From assembly GCA_030765325.1 (NCBI GenBank), contig JAVCCT010000307.1:1-6142 (forward strand): a stretch of 6,142 bases of DNA. Direction: 5' to 3'. A program made the translations under genes and the position numbers. Source of the stretch: Candidatus Stygibacter frigidus (GTDB taxonomy: Bacteria; Cloacimonadota; Cloacimonadia; Cloacimonadales; TCS61). Shown one piece after another: positions 1 through 5,670 of the stretch. Every line of letters starts with the position of its first letter. The first letter of the stretch is position 1. Below the pieces are notes generated by a model. It was not told the origin of the DNA and did no database searches. It saw only the letters and a program-made list of their open reading frames with translations.

Positions 1-1117
1 CAAATGCCATAGCCAATCGATGATCTCCATGGGGATCAATCAAAACCTGTCCTGGATACTTAGCTAAAGGAAATACTCTCAAGCATCCGTCTTTATATTC
101 TGCTTCTCCACTGCAACGCCTGATCTCAGTTATTACTGATTCTATTCTATTACTTTCTTTATATTGCAGATGACTGATATTAGTCATCTCAACTTCTGAT
201 CCTGCCAAAAGTCCCAAAACGGCAAGAGTGGAAACCTGATCCGGCATCTGGCTCATATCTGCCTTAATTCCCTGTAGATCGTTACCTTTCACAATAACAT
301 GATCATCTTCGTCAATCACCTCAGCACCCATTTCTGCCAGCAGATCAGCAAAAACAGCATCAGGTTGAAATGATTTCCGCCTGCTGCCAATCGTTTTTAC
401 TGATTTTCTGAAAGCAGCAGCCATTGCCCAGAAATAACAGGCTGAGGAATAATCTATCGCTACCTCTATCTCTGAGGGATTATATAATCTGCTGCCAGGC
501 AGCACGACAAGATTATTCTGCTTTTCATAAACCTCAATTCCCATTTTACGCAAAATCTGGATTGTCAGTTCTACATATTCCCAGGATACTCGTTTACCTG
601 TTACTTCAATATTCAAACCCTGCGGACATTGTGGGGCTATCAATAACAGAGCACTCAAATATTGACTGCTGATCGAAGTATCTATCTTTACTTTACTGCC
701 ATTAAGATATGAGCCTTTGATCTGAAAAGGAAACTGGTCTGCATTGATCATTGCTCCCATCTGCCTGAGAGCCATTATCAGTTCCTGCATCGGTCTCTTT
801 TGCAATTGGGCAGAGGCACCCAGCAGGTATTCTCCCCCTGGTTGTGCTGCCAAACGAGCAAGCAACAGCCTGAAACCTGTTGCTGAATCTTTAATATAAA
901 CTTCACCTTTTTCTGCTAAACCGTTCTCGCAAAACATGATGATCTCATCATCAGAAGTCTCAAACTCACACCCAAGCGCAATAAGTGCCTGCTGCAATGT
1001 GAGAATATCAGCAGCATTTGACCCACCCTTGATCACAAGTTTGCCCTTCAACTGACTGCCCAGGATCATAATCCGGTTCAGCTCAGATTTGGAATACGGA
1101 AGCTTGATATTTAACAT
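1..1117 (-). CDS. aroA: 3-phosphoshikimate 1-carboxyvinyltransferase (EPSP synthase), C-terminus off the left edge
   Basis: EPSP synthase joins phosphoenolpyruvate to shikimate 3-phosphate, the sixth step of the shikimate route to chorismate and aromatic amino acids, in the cytoplasm. The 372 visible residues read without interruption. Family landmarks in order: SKSELNR at 9-15 (Lys10, Ser11, Arg15), PEP-loop DSATGFR at 77-83, KRPM at 107-110, SSQYLSALLL at 150-159 (shikimate-phosphate site), Ser178, the likely catalytic MPD at 291-293, YKESNRI at 319-325 and DPHGDHRLAMA at 361-371. About 35-40 residues of the usual C-terminus lie beyond the edge. The N-terminus is short: only eight residues precede SKS, against roughly twenty in E. 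coli. The ATG at 1117 has a strong GGAGG eight bases upstream. The gene is divergent from tilS. The loop Gly that is common in class I enzymes is Ala79 here (see findings). MurA, the related UDP-GlcNAc enzyme, is excluded by the SKSxxNR, KRPM and KESNRI signatures. Confidence 0.95.
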   Translation of the reverse strand, partial: MLNIKLPYSKSELNRIMILGSQLKGKLVIKGGSNAADILTLQQALIALGCEFETSDDEIIMFCENGLAEKGEVYIKDSATGFRLLLARLAAQPGGEYLLGASAQLQKRPMQELIMALRQMGAMINADQFPFQIKGSYLNGSKVKIDTSISSQYLSALLLIAPQCPQGLNIEVTGKRVSWEYVELTIQILRKMGIEVYEKQNNLVVLPGSRLYNPSEIEVAIDYSSACYFWAMAAAFRKSVKTIGSRRKSFQPDAVFADLLAEMGAEVIDEDDHVIVKGNDLQGIKADMSQMPDQVSTLAVLGLLAGSEVEMTNISHLQYKESNRIESVITEIRRCSGEAEYKDGCLRVFPLAKYPGQVLIDPHGDHRLAMAF

Positions 1118-1124
1118 AGTTTCT

Positions 1125-1130
1125 ACCTCC
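1125..1130 (-). promoter_or_regulatory. Ribosome binding site of aroA
   Basis: Read on the minus strand this is GGAGGT, a near-perfect Shine-Dalgarno sequence, with seven bases between it and the ATG at 1117-1115. It fixes the aroA start even though the resulting N-terminus is shorter than in E. coli AroA. Confidence 0.8.
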
Positions 1131-1166
1131 AGAAATATCCAGCAAAATGTCAAGCAGATTGCATTA

Positions 1167-1194
1167 TTGAGGGAAGATATAGGACATATATAAT
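1167..1194 (+). promoter_or_regulatory. Candidate upstream sigma-70-type promoter for the tilS operon
   Basis: TTGAGG at 1167-1172 (four of six to the -35 consensus) is followed after 16 bases by a perfect TATAAT at 1189-1194. Transcription would start near 1201, leaving a leader of about 70 bases before tilS. AT-rich DNA yields such matches by chance, and the lineage's sigma factor preference is unknown, so this is the less certain of the two candidates. Confidence 0.4.
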
Positions 1195-1214
1195 GATAAA
1201 AAGCGTTTTTTTAA

Positions 1215-1228
1215 TTGACATATATCAA
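1215..1228 (+). promoter_or_regulatory. FNR/CRP-family-like operator over the -35 box
   Basis: TTGAC-ATAT-ATCAA matches the FNR consensus TTGAT-N4-ATCAA at nine of ten defined positions and is an imperfect palindrome. It covers the -35 hexamer of the candidate main promoter, a position where a bound regulator would normally repress. Part of the match is forced by the TTGACA hexamer itself, and the surroundings are AT-rich, so chance is a serious alternative. Confidence 0.3.
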
Positions 1229-1244
1229 GTTAGAGAGTTATAAG
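1215..1244 (+). promoter_or_regulatory. Candidate main promoter of the tilS-hpt-ftsH operon
   Basis: A perfect TTGACA at 1215-1220 is followed after 18 bases by TATAAG at 1239-1244, five of six to the -10 consensus. The predicted start near 1251 gives a leader of about 23 bases with room for the tilS ribosome binding site. Both boxes match well and the position is right, so this is the best candidate for the operon promoter. It overlaps an FNR-like palindrome at its -35 end. Confidence 0.6.
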
Positions 1245-1261
1245 CAATTATCGAAAAGAAC

Positions 1262-1266
1262 AGAGG
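1262..1266 (+). promoter_or_regulatory. Ribosome binding site deciding the tilS start
   Basis: AGAGG lies seven bases before the ATG at 1274 and only four bases before the in-frame TTG at 1271. Spacing and codon strength both favour the ATG, so the protein most likely begins MQNEID rather than one residue earlier. Confidence 0.6.
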
Positions 1267-1273
1267 CAGATTG

Positions 1274-2707
1274 ATGCAGAATGAGATAGATTTTATCAGG
1301 AAATTGGAGAAATATATTCGTAAACATCGGCTATTTATGCCTAAGTCACGGATATTAGTAGGGTTTTCGGGAGGTCCTGATTCCACGGCATTGCTTACGG
1401 CACTATATCATTTACGGACTAAATATCAATTCCATCTGCTGGCAGTACATATAAATTATCATTTGCGGGGAAAAGAAAGCGAAATGGAAGAATCAGCAGT
1501 GAAGAAATTCTGTTTTGCCAGAAATATTGCAATTCTGGTAAATCATTATAAGCCAAAAGGCAAAAAAGTAAATGAGAATAATCTGCGTGAATACCGGTTT
1601 AACTGGTTTGATGAACTTGTGAGATTATACAAGATAGATACTATTGCGCTGGGACATAATCAGAGTGATCAGGCAGAGACGGTGTTATACCGTTTACTGC
1701 GAGGCAGTTTATTGACTGGACTGGGTGGGATTAAGCCACAATCAGGAAATATAGTGCATCCGCTTTTAAGCTTTTCACGGGATGAGATCACAGCTTTTCT
1801 GGAAAAAGAAAACATACCCTGGTGTGAAGATGTCAGCAATCAGCAAAATGAATTTACGCGTAATAAATTGCGCAATGTAGCCTTCCCCTGGATAACTGAG
1901 AATATCAATCCCCGAGCAGTAGAGAAGATATCTGCCATAGCTCCTTTTTTACAGGAAGCGGATGATATTTTATCTAATTCAGCAATGATGCGGATGCGCC
2001 ATGTGATGGAAGAAAATAATGACGATGAATATCACTTGAAAATATCTGAATTATTAAAAATCAGACCTTTGATGAGATTTTATATTTATCGGCATCTCTA
2101 TAGTGAGATTACTGGAAGCAAGAAGGATTTTTATCAGAGTAATTTTGAGATCATTGAAAAATCACTCAAACCACAAGGTAACCGTAAAATCCAATTACCG
2201 CACGGCGTGATATTATTAAAAGAATATGATCATTTGCGGGTAATGAAACATGGAAATCAGGAAGCGGGAAAAGTGGAAGCAGCAAGGGAAATACCGAGTT
2301 TACGCACCCGGTTTACCTATGATGGCTGGCGGATAAGCATGAAGAAACTAAAACAACTGCCAGAGAGCCGGGACTTATTTGTAGACAAAAATATCGCCTA
2401 TCTGGATTTTGATAAGCTTGTGTGGCCACTGGTAGTAAGACATCGGGAACCAGGAGACCAATTCGTACCTTTTGGTATGAAGCACAATAAGAAATTAAAA
2501 GATTTCTTTATTGACCTGAAAGTGCCTGTACAGGAAAGAGCAATTGCACTGGTATTTACTGACCAGGAAAACATATTCTGGGTAGGAAATCAGCGAATAG
2601 ATCAGCGATATGCGGTCAGTAAGGAAACCAGTAGTATATTAATGGTGAAAATAGAAAAAATCCATCAGCGAAAGTCGAGACCGGCGGAACGCATGAAGAG
2701 AAGGTGA
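1274..2707 (+). CDS. tilS: tRNA(Ile)-lysidine synthetase
   Basis: TilS uses ATP and lysine to convert the wobble C34 of the CAU-anticodon tRNA-Ile into lysidine, switching charging from Met to Ile and decoding from AUG to AUA. It is cytoplasmic and usually essential. The 477-residue protein has the full family layout. The N-terminal PP-loop ATPase domain carries SGGPDS at 32-37, GHNQSDQAET at 127-136 and the RLLRGS helix at 140-145. RNKLRN follows near 196-201. The C-terminal TilS domain has the strongly conserved REPGDQF...LKDFFIDLKVP block at about 391-418. Length is typical of full-size TilS. The usual DDQ of the second motif is SDQ here, an acceptable variant. The last 15 residues are very basic and could contact tRNA. 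It appears to be the first gene of the operon, and its TGA ends two bases before the preferred hpt ATG. Confidence 0.96.
   Translation: MQNEIDFIRKLEKYIRKHRLFMPKSRILVGFSGGPDSTALLTALYHLRTKYQFHLLAVHINYHLRGKESEMEESAVKKFCFARNIAILVNHYKPKGKKVNENNLREYRFNWFDELVRLYKIDTIALGHNQSDQAETVLYRLLRGSLLTGLGGIKPQSGNIVHPLLSFSRDEITAFLEKENIPWCEDVSNQQNEFTRNKLRNVAFPWITENINPRAVEKISAIAPFLQEADDILSNSAMMRMRHVMEENNDDEYHLKISELLKIRPLMRFYIYRHLYSEITGSKKDFYQSNFEIIEKSLKPQGNRKIQLPHGVILLKEYDHLRVMKHGNQEAGKVEAAREIPSLRTRFTYDGWRISMKKLKQLPESRDLFVDKNIAYLDFDKLVWPLVVRHREPGDQFVPFGMKHNKKLKDFFIDLKVPVQERAIALVFTDQENIFWVGNQRIDQRYAVSKETSSILMVKIEKIHQRKSRPAERMKRR
2699..2704 (+). promoter_or_regulatory. Ribosome binding site deciding the hpt start
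   Basis: AGAAGG, inside the last codons of tilS, sits five bases before the ATG at 2710. The alternative in-frame GTG at 2704 would overlap this site and the tilS TGA, so ATG 2710 is preferred. Placement within the upstream gene implies translational coupling to tilS. Confidence 0.55.
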
Positions 2708-2709
2708 TA

Positions 2710-3243
2710 ATGCACAAAGATTTAGAAGAAATAATTTTGCACGAAGCAGAAATAGAGCAACGGGTAAAAGAATTAGGGGATGCGATAGCCAAAGATTATA
2801 AATGCCAGGAGCCTTTATTGATCTGCATATTGCGTGGAGCAGTGATATTTTTTGCTGATCTTTGCCGGGCGATTGATATACCTGTTCAGATGGGATTTGT
2901 GAGCCTTTCAAGCTATAAAGACGGCACCAGCAGTACCGGGAATGTGGAAGAGCGTCAAAAACTGATGGCAGACGTTAAAGGCAAAGCCGTGATCCTGGTG
3001 GAAGATATTATTGATACTGGCTTGACCCTTAAGGACTACAGCCAGAACCTGCTTGATAGAGGAGCGGAATCAGTGGAAATCTGCTGCCTGCTAAAAAAAC
3101 CTGAACAGGTGCATAATGTAGATGTTCAATATCAGGGATTTGATATAGAAAATAGATTTGTAGTTGGCTATGGACTGGACTATGCAGAACAATACCGCAA
3201 TTTGCCTTATGTGGGCATACTTAAGAAGGAGATTTATTCATAA
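2710..3243 (+). CDS. hpt: Hypoxanthine phosphoribosyltransferase
   Basis: This purine salvage enzyme transfers the phosphoribosyl group of PRPP to hypoxanthine, and usually guanine, giving IMP or GMP and pyrophosphate in the cytoplasm. The 177-residue length is typical of bacterial Hpt. Visible motifs: ILRGAVIFFADL at about 40-51 (PPi loop), the flexible-loop SSY near 67-69, the PRPP-binding VEDIIDTGLTL at 97-107 with its acidic pair and catalytic Asp, the base-contacting KKP at 129-131, and FVVGYGLDY at 150-158, where the aromatic residue stacks on the purine and Asp binds magnesium. The sequence is clearly of the Hpt rather than the Apt or Upp type. An alternative GTG start at 2704 would add two residues. 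Hpt lies between tilS and ftsH, as in many bacteria. Its TAA overlaps the ftsH ATG by one base (TAATG), a typical termination-reinitiation junction. Guanine versus hypoxanthine preference cannot be read from sequence alone. Confidence 0.95.
   Translation: MHKDLEEIILHEAEIEQRVKELGDAIAKDYKCQEPLLICILRGAVIFFADLCRAIDIPVQMGFVSLSSYKDGTSSTGNVEERQKLMADVKGKAVILVEDIIDTGLTLKDYSQNLLDRGAESVEICCLLKKPEQVHNVDVQYQGFDIENRFVVGYGLDYAEQYRNLPYVGILKKEIYS
3226..3231 (+). promoter_or_regulatory. Ribosome binding site of ftsH
   Basis: AAGGAG in the last codons of hpt lies eleven bases before the ATG at 3243, somewhat long spacing. The next in-frame ATG (3252) is farther still, so 3243 remains the better start. The TAATG overlap also allows reinitiation by ribosomes finishing hpt. 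Confidence 0.65.
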
Positions 3244-5252
3244 TGAACGAAATGCAAAATAAGCAAAATAAACAGAATAATCGCAAAAATGAAGAACCCA
3301 AACCATTAAATAGATTTAATAATCCCAGAAATTATACCTTCCTGATCGTTATGATCCTCTTCATATTTGTGATGTACCAGATGTATAAATCGAGCGGACC
3401 TCAGGTAAAAAATGTCAGTTTTTCGGAAATGATGGGCAAAGCTCAAGCAGGAGAGCTGGTAAAAGTGACCTTTTCTGATAAGGATATCAGAGCAGTTGAT
3501 GCTGCAGGACAGGTTTATACAACCTATCTGCCTTTCCGCGATCCAGAAGTTGTCTGGCGCTTTAATGATCTGGGCATTAATATAGAATCATCAAAGCCTT
3601 CACAGATGCTGCAAATCATTGGGTCATGGCTGCCATTTTTAATATTCATTGGATTATGGTTCTTTATGATGCGGGGAATGCGGGGAGGTGGCAGTCAGGT
3701 ATTCAGCTTTGGGAAAAGCCGGGCTCGACTTGCCGATGGAGCAAAATCACGCATTACTTTTAAGGATGTGGCTGGAGTAGATGAAGCAAAAGAGGAACTG
3801 GAAGAGATTGTGGAATATTTGAAAGCTCCAGATAAATTTCAACGTCTGGGGGGGCGTATCCCACGAGGCGTATTGCTGGTAGGCAGACCAGGAACCGGGA
3901 AAACATTGCTGGCAAAAGCAGTGGCAGGCGAAGCGAAAGTGCCCTTCTATAGCATTTCAGGTTCGGATTTTGTGGAGATGTTTGTGGGAGTGGGAGCTTC
4001 ACGGGTGAGAGATATGTTCGTGGAAGCCAAAAAGAATTCTCCCTGCATAGCCTTTATTGATGAGATTGATGCTGTGGGCAGAACCCGTGGTGCTGGACTG
4101 GGTGGTGGACATGATGAACGTGAGCAGACCCTGAACCAGTTACTGGTAGAAATGGATGGTTTTGATGCCAATGATGCAGTGATCATAATTGCTGCCACAA
4201 ACAGACCTGATGTGCTGGATTCTGCTTTATTAAGACCAGGCAGATTTGATCGTCAGGTTATGGTCGATCTACCGGATATCAAGGGTAGAGAAGCCATCTT
4301 GCGAGTACATTCACGTAAATTGCCTTTAGAAAAAGATACCAGCCTGGCTATTATAGCCAGAGGAACTCCTGGATTCAGCGGTGCCGATCTGGCAAACCTG
4401 GTAAATGAAGCTGCACTGCTTGCTGCACGTAAGGACAAAAAAACCATAGAAATGGATGATTTTGAAGAAGCAAAAGATAAAGTTACCCTGGGTAAAGAAA
4501 GAAAGAGCAGAGTTATATCTGATGAAGATAAATTGATTACTGCCTATCATGAAGTGGGGCACGTATTATGCTCCATCTTTCAGGAAAAGGCAGAACCTAT
4601 TCATAAAGTTACGATCATACCCCGCGGATTTACCGGAGGAGCCACTCATTTTCTGGAGACGGAAAAATCGCATTATTCACGAGATTACTTGATCCAGGCA
4701 TTAGTGGGACTTTTTGGCGGCAGATGCGCAGAAGAAGTTATATTTGGTCACGATTGCGTTACGACGGGAGCTTCAAATGATATTGAACGGGCTACTGATA
4801 TAGCCCGGAAAATGGTAACTAACTGGGGAATGAGCGATAAGATAGGTCCCATGACAGTCTCCAAAAAGGAAAGCCAAACATTTCTGGGCAGAGATCTGGG
4901 TACTACTGAACATGTAAGTGAGGATACAGCGAAACTGATTGATGAAGAAGTACATTCCTTTATCAATGATGCTTATCAGAAAGCCCTTAAAATATTGGGC
5001 GACCGGAAAGAATTATTGATCTCCATGTCTAAGGAATTGATAGAGAAGGAAACCCTTTCATCCCAGGAAATATTTGATCTCACTCTTGAAAATGTAACAG
5101 AACCTGAGCGCGAATTTGTGATGAAAAAATATCGGAAAGTGAAAGAAATGAGCATTGAGACACCATTTAAGGAAGAGAAGTCAGTAACAGAAAAAAAACC
5201 ACCTATAGAAGAAGAGGGAGAATCTGATGAACCTGAAAACCCAGTGGAATAA
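3243..5252 (+). CDS. ftsH: ATP-dependent zinc metalloprotease FtsH
   Basis: FtsH is a hexameric inner-membrane AAA+ protease that unfolds and degrades misassembled membrane proteins and short-lived regulators. The 669 residues follow the family order. An N/Q/K-rich cytoplasmic tail spans 1-30. Membrane helix 1 is at about 31-47, a periplasmic domain at 52-122, and helix 2 at about 126-143. The AAA module has Walker A GRPGTGKT at 214-221, pore loop FVGVG at 247-251, Walker B IAFIDEID at 269-276, and second region of homology RPGRFDR at 331-337 with arginine fingers R334 and R337. The M41 protease has zinc site HEVGH at 436-440 and probable third ligand Asp513. The C-terminal 30 residues are highly charged and Glu-rich, probably disordered. 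Two small departures are Arg215 where FtsH usually has Pro, and Val438 where HEAGH is usual. All catalytic residues are kept, so it should be active. It overlaps the next gene by 26 bases. Confidence 0.97.
   Translation: MNEMQNKQNKQNNRKNEEPKPLNRFNNPRNYTFLIVMILFIFVMYQMYKSSGPQVKNVSFSEMMGKAQAGELVKVTFSDKDIRAVDAAGQVYTTYLPFRDPEVVWRFNDLGINIESSKPSQMLQIIGSWLPFLIFIGLWFFMMRGMRGGGSQVFSFGKSRARLADGAKSRITFKDVAGVDEAKEELEEIVEYLKAPDKFQRLGGRIPRGVLLVGRPGTGKTLLAKAVAGEAKVPFYSISGSDFVEMFVGVGASRVRDMFVEAKKNSPCIAFIDEIDAVGRTRGAGLGGGHDEREQTLNQLLVEMDGFDANDAVIIIAATNRPDVLDSALLRPGRFDRQVMVDLPDIKGREAILRVHSRKLPLEKDTSLAIIARGTPGFSGADLANLVNEAALLAARKDKKTIEMDDFEEAKDKVTLGKERKSRVISDEDKLITAYHEVGHVLCSIFQEKAEPIHKVTIIPRGFTGGATHFLETEKSHYSRDYLIQALVGLFGGRCAEEVIFGHDCVTTGASNDIERATDIARKMVTNWGMSDKIGPMTVSKKESQTFLGRDLGTTEHVSEDTAKLIDEEVHSFINDAYQKALKILGDRKELLISMSKELIEKETLSSQEIFDLTLENVTEPEREFVMKKYRKVKEMSIETPFKEEKSVTEKKPPIEEEGESDEPENPVE
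3255..3281 (+). repeat. Threefold 9-base direct repeat in the ftsH N-tail
   Basis: Three adjacent 9-base units (CAAAATAAG, CAAAATAAA, CAGAATAAT) encode QNK-QNK-QNN in the cytoplasmic tail of FtsH, before the first membrane helix. In-frame units change tail length without breaking the gene, so this looks like slippage expansion in a tolerant, disordered region. Confidence 0.6.
5214..5220 (+). promoter_or_regulatory. Ribosome binding site of the gtrA-like gene
   Basis: GAGGGAG within the Glu-rich tail codons of ftsH stands six bases before the ATG at 5227. This supports a start inside ftsH and coupled translation of the two membrane proteins. Confidence 0.65.
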
Positions 5253-5661
5253 ATATTTTGTAACTGAGACTGATAACACATTTATCCAGTTCTTTAGATA
5301 TTTATTTGTAGGCGGACTGGCTGCAATTGTCGATCTGGCGGCTTCCAGTATTGCAGTAAGAGTATTTGGCATCTATGAAGTTTACGCTATCATAATTTCA
5401 TTTATATTGGGACTTTCCGTTAACTACATCTTAAGCTCGCTATGGATATTCCGGAATAGGAAAATAGAAAAGCAAAGCTATGACTTCATCGCTTTTGCCA
5501 TTATTGGTATAATTGGATTACTGTTGAAAGCAGGCATTGTCTGGTTCCTTACCGAAATGCCACACATGATGATCGAATTTTCAAATTCTATTGCCATTGT
5601 TCTGGTATTTATCTGGAATTTTCTGGCAAGAAAATATCTCTTGTATAACAAGAAGCCATAA
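5227..5661 (+). CDS. GtrA-family four-helix membrane protein
   Basis: GtrA-like proteins are small inner-membrane proteins. Characterised members are proposed to flip or present undecaprenyl-phosphate-linked sugars for O-antigen glucosylation or cell-wall polysaccharide synthesis. This one has 144 residues, typical for the family, with four predicted membrane helices at about 25-47, 52-74, 86-108 and 117-136. Family signatures are FFRYLFVGGLAAIVDL at 22-37, NYILSSLWIF at 66-75 and the closing WNFLARKYLLY at 130-140. The short N-terminal tail and basic C-terminal tail are probably cytoplasmic. The start lies inside ftsH in another frame, with a good ribosome binding site, so expression is likely tied to ftsH. 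The gene after it encodes a flavoenzyme resembling UDP-galactopyranose mutase, which fits a role in envelope sugar chemistry. The sugar and the lipid carrier cannot be inferred from sequence. Confidence 0.88.
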   Translation: MNLKTQWNKYFVTETDNTFIQFFRYLFVGGLAAIVDLAASSIAVRVFGIYEVYAIIISFILGLSVNYILSSLWIFRNRKIEKQSYDFIAFAIIGIIGLLLKAGIVWFLTEMPHMMIEFSNSIAIVLVFIWNFLARKYLLYNKKP

Positions 5662-5667
5662 GGAGGG
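5661..5667 (+). promoter_or_regulatory. Ribosome binding site supporting a TTG start
   Basis: AGGAGGG begins at the last base of the gtrA TAA and ends three bases before the TTG at 5671. It is the strongest ribosome binding site of the rightward operon and, with no ATG or GTG between the upstream stop and the FAD-binding motif, makes TTG the only sensible start. Confidence 0.75.
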
Positions 5668-5670
5668 ATT

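Larger units (their letters stand above)
1118..1273. other. Divergent aroA/tilS intergenic region
   Basis: This AT-rich stretch is the only real gap between genes in the window and must hold the start signals for both aroA (leftward) and the tilS operon (rightward). The rightward side has two plausible promoters. On the leftward side I see the aroA ribosome binding site but no convincing paired -35/-10: a TTGACA on the minus strand (1147-1152) lies too close to the aroA start and lacks a -10 at normal spacing. A small AAAAA-GCG-TTTTT inverted repeat at 1198-1210 is too weak to call a terminator. No tRNA, small RNA or riboswitch fold is apparent. Confidence 0.7.

Noticed and set aside
424..672. 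Rightward reading frame of 82 codons inside the aroA region
   Set aside because: It lies antisense to a clear EPSP synthase with all catalytic motifs, has no recognisable domain and no good ribosome binding site. It is a shadow of aroA.
1147..1152. Minus-strand TTGACA as the -35 box of an aroA promoter
   Set aside because: A -10 at normal spacing would fall on the aroA ribosome binding site, where no TATAAT-like sequence exists.
1198..1212. AAAAA-GCG-TTTTTTT as a rho-independent terminator
   Set aside because: The stem would be five A-T pairs with a 3-base loop, too weak, and both flanking genes read away from it, so nothing ends here.
2639..2911. Leftward 90-codon reading frame across the tilS-hpt junction
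   Set aside because: It spans two well-supported genes on the other strand and matches no family I recognise.
3760..5372. Several overlapping leftward reading frames of 60-101 codons opposite ftsH and gtrA
   Set aside because: All are antisense to strongly conserved FtsH or GtrA coding sequence, lack domains, and are expected by chance opposite a long gene.
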